DNA from: Natronococcus jeotgali DSM 18795
Lineage (GTDB): Archaea; Halobacteriota; Halobacteria; Halobacteriales; Natrialbaceae
NCBI RefSeq assembly: GCF_000337695.1
Contig: NZ_AOIA01000019.1
Span: 4,305-41,889, forward strand
Length of the DNA: 37,585 nucleotides
Direction of reading: 5' to 3'
Part shown: positions 17,831 through 24,471 of the stretch, one piece after another
How positions within the stretch are numbered: the stretch's first letter is position 1
How the letters are laid out: each line of letters begins with the position of its first letter
Position numbers and translations under genes: made by a program
Notes under the pieces: generated by a model
Told to the model about the DNA's origin: nothing
Databases searched by the model: none
What the model saw: the letters and a program-made list of their open reading frames with translations, nothing else

Positions 17831-18250
17831 GTGACGAAACTCAGCGCACACCACGTCGGCGTCACCGTCGACGATCTCGAGGGCGTGCTGGCGTTCTACC
17901 GCGATCGGCTCGGCCTCGAGGTTCTCGATCGCTTCGAGGTCGGCGGCGAGGCCTTCGCCGACGCCGTCGGCGTCGAGGGCGCGGGGGCCAGCTTCGCCCA
18001 CCTCGACGCGAACGGCGTCCGCCTCGAGCTCGTCGAGTACGACCCCGAAGCCGACCCCCGCTCGAGACCGCAGCTAAACGAACCCGGCGCGACCCACGTC
18101 GGGCTCTCGGTCGCGGACCTCGAGGCGTTCTACGCCGACCTGTCCGACGAGGTGCCGACGATCAGCGAACCGCGGACGACCGAGAGCGGAACCGCGATCT
18201 GCTTTCTTCGGGATCCGGAGGGGAACCTCGTCGAGGTGCTCGAGACGTAA
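17831..18250 (+). CDS. VOC-family (glyoxalase/epimerase fold) protein
   Basis: The 139 residues form the paired beta-alpha-beta-beta-beta modules of the vicinal oxygen chelate superfamily: HHVGVTVDDLEGVLAFYRDRLGL in the first half and THVGLSVADLEAFYADL and CFLRDPEGNLVEVLE in the second. The candidate metal ligands are H8 in the first half, with the second-half His (ATHVG) and the terminal Glu (LVEVLE). The family includes glyoxalase I, methylmalonyl-CoA epimerase and dioxygenases. Its divergent position 86 bases from mgsA favours methylglyoxal detoxification, but epimerase activity is not excluded. The start is GTG 17831, with GCTTTTGG about 27 bases upstream as a likely TATA box. Confidence 0.85.
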   Translation: MTKLSAHHVGVTVDDLEGVLAFYRDRLGLEVLDRFEVGGEAFADAVGVEGAGASFAHLDANGVRLELVEYDPEADPRSRPQLNEPGATHVGLSVADLEAFYADLSDEVPTISEPRTTESGTAICFLRDPEGNLVEVLET

Positions 18251-18261
18251 GAAAAGCGCCC

Positions 18262-18816
18262 TCAGCCCAGGACGTACCGGAGCTTCGGGTACCGCTCGAC
18301 CAGCGGCTGTCCGCCGACCTCGAGTCGCTCGAGGGAGCGGTCCAGGCCCAGGATGCGCCCGGCACCGAGGGCCGCGACGGCCAGGAAGACGACGCCGTAG
18401 ATCAGCGTCGAATCGAACAGCGCCAGGATCTCGCCCTCCCAGCCGCCGAGGTAGAAGGCGACCATCTGGAGCGCTCCGCCGAGGGCAGCCAGACGGACGA
18501 ACGCGCCCGCGATCAGCGCCGCGCCGATCAGCAGCTGCGTAGCCGGAACGACCACGTTGACGATCTCGATCAGGACTGCGCTCTCGGCCATGGCGGCGTA
18601 GAGGCCGCTGACGGGACTGGCCGGGTCGACGTGCAAGAGGTAGCCGCTGGCGTCGAACGGCTCGCCGGTCACTTTACCGAGCCCGGCGAACAGGATCATG
18701 CCGCCGATCACGGCCCGCAGTGCGACGACGAACCACGCGCTGAGCGCGTGGGGCTCGCCGACGAGATCGATCCCCCCGTAGCGGCTCTCGAGCCGGTTTC
18801 GCGTCGTGGTGGACAT
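18262..18816 (-). CDS. DoxX-family membrane protein
   Basis: The 184-residue protein has four or so hydrophobic segments. It includes the DoxX-type first helix VALRAVIGGMILFAGLGKVTGEPF and the later helices VNVVVPATQLLIGAALIAGAFVRLAALGGALQMVAFYLGGW and STLIYGVVFLAVAALGAGRILGLD. DoxX relatives are linked to thiosulfate:quinone oxidoreductase and redox or membrane-integrity roles. The exact role here is unknown. It converges on the VOC gene with 11 bases between stops. The spacer up to pyrF (18817-19075) shows no gene. Confidence 0.88.
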   Translation of the reverse strand: MSTTTRNRLESRYGGIDLVGEPHALSAWFVVALRAVIGGMILFAGLGKVTGEPFDASGYLLHVDPASPVSGLYAAMAESAVLIEIVNVVVPATQLLIGAALIAGAFVRLAALGGALQMVAFYLGGWEGEILALFDSTLIYGVVFLAVAALGAGRILGLDRSLERLEVGGQPLVERYPKLRYVLG

Positions 18817-19075
18817 TTTCGGTCACCTCTTCACGTTCGTTCGTTGCGCGTCGATTCCCCTATACCCTCGAGGCGGTTCCTGCGGACCGGGAAACGTAAC
18901 GGGCGTTCGAATCGGTTTTTCCAACCCGGTACGGTGAGGGCGATTCGCAAGCCGATCGTGCTCGGATCGCCGACGACGGGCGTCGGGACGTACGGACGCG
19001 AACGCGATCGAACGGGAACGGACGGCTTCCGGCGGGATAGCAATCTTTTCGACCGTCCGGCCGCCACTGCCGTCC

Positions 19076-19876
19076 GTGAACTTCTTCGATCGCCTGCGCG
19101 ACCGCATCCGGACGGTCGACAGCGTCGTCTCGGTCGGGCTCGACCCCGACCCCGCCCGGATCCCCGAACACCTGCAGGACCGCGAGCTCCCGCGGTGGGC
19201 GTTCAACCGCCGGATCATCGACGCCACCCACGAACACGCCGCGGTCTTCAAACCGAACGCCGCCTTCTACGAGGATCCCGACGGCTGGCGCGCCCTGGAG
19301 GAGACGATCGCCTACGCCCGCGGGAAGGGCGTTCCCGTCCTGCTCGACGCCAAGCGGGCCGACATCGGCAACACGACCCGTCAGTACGCCGAACTGCTCG
19401 AGCGCGCGGACGCGATCACCGTCAACCCCTACATGGGTCGGGACTCCCTGCAGCCGTTTCTCGCCGACGAGGAGGCGGGCGTGTTCGTCCTCTGTCGGAC
19501 CTCGAACCCCGGCGGCGCGGACCTCCAGGACCTCGAACTGGCCAGCGGCGAGGCCGTCTACGAGCGGGTGGCCGCGCTCGCGGAGCTGTGGAACGAGAAC
19601 GACAACGTCGGGCTGGTCGTGGGCGCGACCAAGCCCGCGGAGCTCGAGGAGCTGCGCGAGCAGGTGCCGGACCTCCCCTTCCTCGTGCCGGGGATCGGCG
19701 CCCAGGGCGGGGACGCCGAGGCGGCCGTCGAGTACGGGCTCGCCGACGGCGTCGGCCTCGTCAACTCCTCGCGGGGAATCATCTTCGCGGGCGAGGACGG
19801 CGAGGAGTTCGCGAGCGCCAGCGGGCAGGCGGCCAAGCGGCTCAAAAAGCGACTGAACCGGTACCGCGACGCCTGA
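19076..19876 (+). CDS. pyrF: Orotidine 5'-phosphate decarboxylase
   Basis: PyrF makes UMP from OMP in the last step of pyrimidine synthesis. The 266 residues start at GTG with MNFFDRLRDRI and VVSVGLDPDP, and carry the catalytic DAKRADIGNT block (D91, K93, D96) and the phosphate-binding region VPGIGAQGGD followed by VNSSRGIIFA. This is the longer type 2 OMPDC seen in haloarchaea and actinobacteria rather than the short E. coli type. ATCTTTT about 28 bases upstream is a plausible TATA box, indicating its own leaderless transcript. It converges on a small zinc-finger gene. Confidence 0.96.
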   Translation: MNFFDRLRDRIRTVDSVVSVGLDPDPARIPEHLQDRELPRWAFNRRIIDATHEHAAVFKPNAAFYEDPDGWRALEETIAYARGKGVPVLLDAKRADIGNTTRQYAELLERADAITVNPYMGRDSLQPFLADEEAGVFVLCRTSNPGGADLQDLELASGEAVYERVAALAELWNENDNVGLVVGATKPAELEELREQVPDLPFLVPGIGAQGGDAEAAVEYGLADGVGLVNSSRGIIFAGEDGEEFASASGQAAKRLKKRLNRYRDA

Positions 19877-19905
19877 GGCGGTCGCTCTCCGAACGGCGTC
19901 CCGCC

Positions 19906-20085
19906 TCAGAATCGGTTGATGTCGACGTCGTCGGACTGGCGGTCGGGCTGGCCCTGGGCGACGCAGTCGGCGCAAAGCCCCGGACCCGGCTCGTAGTGCT
20001 GTTCGCACACGAGGGCCCCGCAGTTGGCGCACCGCTCCTGTGCGGATCTGGACTCGCAGATCTGGCAGAGGCCGCTGATGCTCAT
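19906..20085 (-). CDS. Small two-site zinc-finger protein (HIT/B-box-like)
   Basis: The 59-residue protein has eight candidate zinc ligands: C7, C10, C19, C22, C27, H30, C38 and C41 in CQIC, CANC, CEQH and CADC. This spacing fits a cross-brace HIT- or B-box-type pair of zinc sites. The C-terminus is an acidic tail (DDVDINRF). Haloarchaea encode many such tiny zinc-finger proteins, some important for stress, biofilm or swarming, but the function of this one is unknown. I chose ATG 20085 because minus-strand CTTTCAA at 20111-20117 gives leaderless promoter spacing. The upstream extension is Arg-rich noise. Confidence 0.88.
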   Translation of the reverse strand: MSISGLCQICESRSAQERCANCGALVCEQHYEPGPGLCADCVAQGQPDRQSDDVDINRF

Positions 20086-20110
20086 GGACGACCGTACGGG
20101 CTCGAGCGGC

Positions 20111-20117
20111 TTGAAAG
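20111..20117 (-). promoter_or_regulatory. TATA-like box of the zinc-finger gene
   Basis: Minus-strand CTTTCAA lies 26-32 bases before ATG 20085. Confidence 0.45.
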
Positions 20118-20167
20118 GGGCCCCGGCAACGCCCGCTCGGTTGGCGCGCCGACGGGCCGGCCGTCGA

Positions 20168-20581
20168 TCACGTGTTTCCGGTTTCGAGCCCGTAACAGCA
20201 CTCCAGCAGCGTCTCGAGGGCATCGGCGGACGACGACCGCCTGACGGTTCCGCTTCGGGCGTCGTACTCGATCAGCCCCCGGTCCGAGAGCTTCGGCAGG
20301 TGGACGTGATAGAGGTCGACCTGGACGCGCTCGCGGTCGTCGGAAGAGAGGCGTTCGGGCGGAACCGACGCCTCGCGGGCGGCGATCGTCGCCGCCAGCG
20401 ATTCGACGCTCGCGACCTCGGCCTCGGAAAGACAGTAGAGAACGTCGCGACGCCGCCGGTCGCTGAGCAGGGAGAGGTACTCGTCGATCGACGAACGATC
20501 CCCGCCGACGGCGGGTAGCTCGAGCCCCAGTTCGGTCGCCACCGCGTGATCCTCCGTGTCTTCCGAGCGATAGTCGACCAT
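20168..20581 (-). CDS. DUF7344 winged-helix-like protein beside the CHAT locus
   Basis: The 137-residue protein carries the DUF7344 core: DEYLSLLSDRRRRDVLYCLSEAEVASVESLAATIAA, then RVQVDLYHVHLPKLSDRGLIEYDARSGTV, a winged-helix-like fold with the characteristic H-x-HLPKL segment. A Ser-rich stretch and two adjacent cysteines (ECC) sit near the C-terminus. A role as DNA-binding regulator is inferred. It is divergent from the HalOD1-DUF7504/CHAT operon across a 187-base spacer, so it is a candidate regulator of it. Minus-strand GTTTATC at 20608-20614 is a well-placed TATA box for ATG 20581. Confidence 0.85.
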   Translation of the reverse strand: MVDYRSEDTEDHAVATELGLELPAVGGDRSSIDEYLSLLSDRRRRDVLYCLSEAEVASVESLAATIAAREASVPPERLSSDDRERVQVDLYHVHLPKLSDRGLIEYDARSGTVRRSSSADALETLLECCYGLETGNT

Positions 20582-20607
20582 GTATCCGTAGGGTCTCGAC
20601 CCACGTA

Positions 20608-20614
20608 GATAAAC
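20608..20614 (-). promoter_or_regulatory. TATA box of the DUF7344 gene
   Basis: Minus-strand GTTTATC is 27-33 bases before ATG 20581. The spacer also holds AATATAAAG (about 20651-20659) on the plus strand, whose start site would give a long leader for the HalOD1 operon. Confidence 0.55.
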
Positions 20615-20768
20615 TTGCTAGAGCGCTACCGCAGCGGAACGTACGAAACCAATATAAAGACCATCCAAGAAAAGTAAATAGCTTTGCCATTTCGACGGTT
20701 GATTTTACTCTTTCGACGCGTACGGTATCCGCGAGCTTTTCCTAAGCGTCGGTCGTACCCCGTGACGG

Positions 20769-21986
20769 ATGACGAACGACCGATCCCGGGACGGCTCCGG
20801 AGTCAACGAGAGCGACGAGGCGACTGCCGGGATTCGGTCATCCCCGAGCATCTCGATCGTCGAACGGGTCGCGGCCGAGACGGACCGCTCGCCGCTCGAG
20901 TTGCCTCCCCTGAACGAGACGGTCGACGTCGACGCCCTCGATCGGCTCCTCGAGGGCGGCGCGGACCGACCGTGGCCGACCGTCGTCTTTCGGTACGTCG
21001 ACCGCCGCATCCGGGCGACCGTCGACGGGGAAATTTCGATCTCGCGCCCGGACGAGGACGAAATCTCGGTCGTCGACGAGTGGACCCACGTCTCGGTCGC
21101 CGCGGAGCCCGACGACAGATCGCTCGGGGTGCGACTCGTGTCGACCCTCGCCGACCGCTCGGGACGGGATCGATCACGGGTTCGGACGGCGATCGCGGAA
21201 GTCGTCGACCCGGACGCGCTGGCCCGGCTCAGTCGCCGCCGCGAGAACGGGATTCCGCGACCCGGCGCGACGGTCCTGTTTTCGGTGCTCGGGTGCGACG
21301 TCGTCGTCGACGCCGGCGGAACGATCAGCGTCGGCTCCACGCTCGGCCGACTGAAACGCACCGGGGGGAACGTGCTGATCGCCGGCGGGGTCCCGGACGA
21401 CCTCGTCGACGTCGCCAGCGGCAACCTCCTCGGGGACCCCGGGCGGGATCGGCGCCACCTCGTCGCCTTGCTCGATCGCGACCGCAGCGTCGTCGGCGCC
21501 CGTCTCGGTCCGGCACGCGCCGGCTCCGCCCAGATCGTCGACTACGCGATGAGCGCGCGCTCGATCGCCTCGACAGGCGCGTCCGCGGACGGCGGGCGCG
21601 TCGTCGACGAGCCGACCGACCTCGACGAGCTCGAGGCGGCGATCGACGCGCGGATCCGCGCGTTCGAAACCGGGGCGTCCCTCTCGGCACCCGGCGACCT
21701 CCGGCTCTGTGTCGATTCGCTGCGGCCGGTGCTCGACGAGCGCGGGACCGACGGCGCCGCCGAGTTCCTGGAACCGATCTGCGAGGCGGTTCGGGACGTT
21801 TCGGGGCTGGGTCACTACGTACTTCCGGTCGACCGCGAGAACGACGCCGTTCGCGCCCTCGAGTCGCTGTTCGACGCGACGGTCGAGCTCCGCGTCGGCG
21901 ACCGCGGCCCCCAGCAGCGCTGGCACCTCCACGAGAGCGGGTACGCGACCGACTGGATTGGGCTCGGCCGACCCGGCCGGCGATGA
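20769..21986 (+). CDS. HalOD1-HalOD1-DUF7504 signalling protein
   Basis: The 405-residue protein has three modules. Two HalOD1 (halobacterial output domain) copies lie at about 27-92 (ISIVERVAAETDRSPLELPPL, later RIRATVDGEISI) and 116-188 (GVRLVSTLADRSGRDRSRV, later DVVVDAGGTISV). A DUF7504 region follows (about 190-400), opening with LKRTGGNVLIAGG, a degenerate P-loop-like start, and ending RLCVDSLRPVLDE and QRWHLHESGYATDWIGL. DUF7504 resembles RecA/KaiC-type Htr-like proteins, but no GKT is seen, so nucleotide binding is doubtful. HalOD1 is usually a receiver-linked output domain. The stop overlaps the CHAT gene start (ATGA), so the two are translationally coupled. The signal it senses is unknown. 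Confidence 0.85.
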   Translation: MTNDRSRDGSGVNESDEATAGIRSSPSISIVERVAAETDRSPLELPPLNETVDVDALDRLLEGGADRPWPTVVFRYVDRRIRATVDGEISISRPDEDEISVVDEWTHVSVAAEPDDRSLGVRLVSTLADRSGRDRSRVRTAIAEVVDPDALARLSRRRENGIPRPGATVLFSVLGCDVVVDAGGTISVGSTLGRLKRTGGNVLIAGGVPDDLVDVASGNLLGDPGRDRRHLVALLDRDRSVVGARLGPARAGSAQIVDYAMSARSIASTGASADGGRVVDEPTDLDELEAAIDARIRAFETGASLSAPGDLRLCVDSLRPVLDERGTDGAAEFLEPICEAVRDVSGLGHYVLPVDRENDAVRALESLFDATVELRVGDRGPQQRWHLHESGYATDWIGLGRPGRR

Positions 21987-24052
21987 CGGCCGTCCCCAGG
22001 TTCCGCCCGTTCGACGGCGGCGACGGGCTCGCCGTCGTCGATCCGATCGAGAACAGGCGGTGTCCGTTCCGAACCGATCGCCCGGTCTCGCCGCGCCCGA
22101 TCGCCCCCGCCGGATTCTCCTTCCCCGTCGACGGCGCCGTCGAGCTGACGGTCGCGGAGCTGGTCTTCCCGTACGTCGTCCCGGTGTACGCCCGCGACCC
22201 GAGCGGCGAGGTGGTGCTCGAGGCAGACCACCGCGCCGCCGAGCGGCTCCCGGCGGGGGAGTACGTACTCGAGCTGATGGCGCCGATCAAACTCTACGTG
22301 CGCGTCGACAGCGAGGTGACGATCACGTCGACCGACGACCGCCTGGCGTTCGAGTTCGGCGAGCCGACGACGGTCGGACTCGGAGCCAGGTCGCGACACG
22401 AACGCCCCGCGGCGACGGTCACGACGACGCCCGAGCCGGCCGATCTGGCACGCGCCGTCTCGACGTTCGGCTCGGCGCTGAAGACCCTCGACTGCGACCG
22501 GTCGCTCCCGTCGCTCCGCGGCCACCCGCCCCGCCTCGAGCTCGGTTCCGAGCTGAAAATCCCCGAGGCGGTCGAGCCGCCCGACTCGGGCGTCCGGATC
22601 GTCGTTCCCCCGGACAGAGCGACGATCTACGCGGCCAGCCCGCTCGCACACTACCTCGCGGCGTCCGTCGAGGTCGGGCCGGAGCCCCGCCTCGAGACCG
22701 ACGCGGGGTTCGTCCACCGGTTCGACGCCGACACGTCGATCGCGCGCGGCATCGAACGGGTCCTCGAGCGCGCGTTCTTTCTCGACTGCGTGGCCCGGAC
22801 GGAGGGGCTCTATCCCGTCAAGCTTCACGAACGGGACCGACTCGAGGACCGCGTCGACCTCGCCCTCGAGGAGTTCTACGAGGCCGACCTCTCCGAGCGG
22901 CTCGAAACGGCGCTTTCGATCCCGCACGAACGGGTCGCCGACCTCCTTCCGCGGTGGAACCTCGTCGCGCACGCGACACCCGACCCGGAGAACGCGACCG
23001 TCCTCCCCTATCTCGTCGACGAGCTGGCGATCGTTCGCCCGGCGCCCGAACGCCGACCCGAGCGCGACGCGTCGCCGCTTACCGCGCACGCGATCGGCGA
23101 GTTCACGCGCTCGAGCGACTCGTCCGGTTCCGAAGAGCGCCCCACATACGTCTCTCCGCCGGAGGCCGACGCCTTCGGCCAGGCGTGGCTCGGGGACGGC
23201 GTTCCCGTCGGGGCGAACAAACTCACCCGAGCCGCCTTCGAGAACGGTCTCGAGCGCTCCTCCTCCGGCGACGCCGTCGAGGTGGCGATCGTCTGCAACG
23301 ACCCGGAGATGGCGGCGGAGTTCGACGCTGACGACGGAACCCTCTACGGCGAGCGCGAGCGGCTCCCGTTCGAGGTGACGGTCCACGGGGACGTCACGAG
23401 CGGGCGGCTCCGGGAGCTGTTCGCGGCCGACGTCGACTTCCTCCACTACGTCGGCCACGTCCGGGACGGCGCGTTCGTCTGCGCCGATGGCGTCCTCGAG
23501 GCCCGGGAGCTGCCGACGGTCGGCGTCGACGCGTTCCTGATCAACGGCTGCCGATCGTACGGGGTCGGCGCCCGCGTGATCGAGCGGGGCGGAGTCGGCG
23601 GTATCGTCACGCTCAGCGACGTCGGCAACCGCGACGCGGTCGCCGTCGGTCGGCTCGTCGCACGGCTGTTGAACAACGGGTTCTCGGTTCGGGACGCGAC
23701 CTCGCTGGCGCGGAGCTATCGGCTCGCTGGCAACCAGTACGTCGTCGTCGGCGACGGGAGCGCCACCGTCGGACAGGCCGGCAGCGGCGTTGCGAACAGC
23801 TGTCGAATCGAGTCGCTCGGCGACGACCGCTACCGACTCCACCTTCGGCTGTACCACGTCGACAGCGGGGTCGGCGCGCAGTACGTTCCCTACATCGACG
23901 GCGTCGACCGCCACTTCCTGGCGGGAACCGAGCCCCCGCCGATCGAACTCTCCGGCGACTCGCTCGCCCGCTTTCTCCGGCTGGCGGAGATCCCCGTCCG
24001 CTACGACGGCGACTGGTGCTGGTCGACCGACGACCGGTTCGCGGAGTTGTAA
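21983..24052 (+). CDS. CHAT-like (caspase-fold) domain protein
   Basis: The 689-residue protein starts at ATG 21983 inside the previous stop. The C-terminal region (about 400-590) reads like a CHAT peptidase domain: DFLHYVGHV with candidate catalytic H492, ADGVLEARELP, then AFLINGCRS with candidate Cys C523, GGVGGIVTLSDVGNRDAVAVGRLVARLLNNGFSVRDATSLAR. The order and spacing match caspase-like CHAT enzymes, which cut protein targets when triggered. The first 160 residues are beta-rich (FSFPVDGAVELTVAELVFPYVVPVYARD, KLYVRVDSEVTI) and the middle is helical. Neither is recognised. No TPR repeats or signal peptide are visible, so it is probably cytoplasmic. Function in signalling, death or defence is inference. 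Confidence 0.82.
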   Translation: MTAVPRFRPFDGGDGLAVVDPIENRRCPFRTDRPVSPRPIAPAGFSFPVDGAVELTVAELVFPYVVPVYARDPSGEVVLEADHRAAERLPAGEYVLELMAPIKLYVRVDSEVTITSTDDRLAFEFGEPTTVGLGARSRHERPAATVTTTPEPADLARAVSTFGSALKTLDCDRSLPSLRGHPPRLELGSELKIPEAVEPPDSGVRIVVPPDRATIYAASPLAHYLAASVEVGPEPRLETDAGFVHRFDADTSIARGIERVLERAFFLDCVARTEGLYPVKLHERDRLEDRVDLALEEFYEADLSERLETALSIPHERVADLLPRWNLVAHATPDPENATVLPYLVDELAIVRPAPERRPERDASPLTAHAIGEFTRSSDSSGSEERPTYVSPPEADAFGQAWLGDGVPVGANKLTRAAFENGLERSSSGDAVEVAIVCNDPEMAAEFDADDGTLYGERERLPFEVTVHGDVTSGRLRELFAADVDFLHYVGHVRDGAFVCADGVLEARELPTVGVDAFLINGCRSYGVGARVIERGGVGGIVTLSDVGNRDAVAVGRLVARLLNNGFSVRDATSLARSYRLAGNQYVVVGDGSATVGQAGSGVANSCRIESLGDDRYRLHLRLYHVDSGVGAQYVPYIDGVDRHFLAGTEPPPIELSGDSLARFLRLAEIPVRYDGDWCWSTDDRFAEL

Positions 24053-24059
24053 CGTCGGA

Positions 24060-24209
24060 TTACCAGGTGCCGCCGCCGTTGCCGGTGATACCGAGATCGG
24101 CCGCGGCCGTTCCGATCTGGGACAGCAGGAGACAGCCGGCGAACAGGGCGCCCGTCAGTCGCGGATGCTCTCTGAGAAACGCTCGTACCGTCTTGTCGTT
24201 CGATGACAT
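24060..24209 (-). CDS. DUF7503-like tiny membrane peptide
   Basis: This is a 49-residue product from ATG 24209: a charged amphipathic start MSSNDKTVRAFLREHPRL, one hydrophobic helix TGALFAGCLLLSQIGTAAA, and a short Gly-rich end GITGNGGGTW. The pattern FLxEHPRLxGALFxxxLLLSQxGTxxA matches the tiny haloarchaeal DUF7503 peptides. A longer frame to 24302 exists, but minus-strand TGATATTA (24236-24243) lies 27-34 bases before ATG 24209 and supports the short form. It converges on the CHAT gene with 7 bases between stops. Its job, possibly a membrane target or partner of the CHAT system, is unknown. Confidence 0.75.
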   Translation of the reverse strand: MSSNDKTVRAFLREHPRLTGALFAGCLLLSQIGTAAADLGITGNGGGTW

Positions 24210-24235
24210 GGCGCCCGGAGAGATGTGATCGCCGG

Positions 24236-24243
24236 TAATATCA
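24236..24243 (-). promoter_or_regulatory. TATA box of the tiny membrane peptide
   Basis: Minus-strand TGATATTA sits at leaderless spacing before ATG 24209. Confidence 0.5.
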
Positions 24244-24442
24244 TTTTTGTAAGTAATTCTAGGTCCGATTAACCAGTTGCTATAGATTTCGACGGAAAAC
24301 ATCTCGAGGCGAATTCGGTCGTAACCGGGAGCTACCGGTCCAGGGGCGTCGGTAACGAACGGTTACGGACGACGATCGGCAGCGCTCTCGCAACGGCCGA
24401 ATCCGTCCTGTGTCGTGCTAACAGACGCCTCTGCCGGGAAGC

Positions 24443-24448
24443 TTTTAT
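24443..24448 (+). promoter_or_regulatory. TATA box of the GTPBP1-like gene
   Basis: TTTTAT lies 24-29 bases before ATG 24472, which decides that start over the in-frame ATG near 24415. Confidence 0.6.
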
Positions 24449-24471
24449 CGGCTCGTGAGTTACTGCCTGCC

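Noticed and set aside
15735-17834. 699-residue plus-strand open frame across khtU, khtT and mgsA
   Set aside because: It is antisense to three recognised genes and its composition is Asp/Arg/Gly-rich shadow sequence.
21815-23914. 699-residue minus-strand open frame
   Set aside because: It is the antisense shadow of the CHAT gene. High GC content removes stops in the complementary frame.
20684-24052. 1122-residue open frame spanning the CHAT gene and upstream
   Set aside because: The first 433 codons overlap the HalOD1-DUF7504 gene in another frame and are Arg-rich noise. The real CHAT gene starts at 21983.
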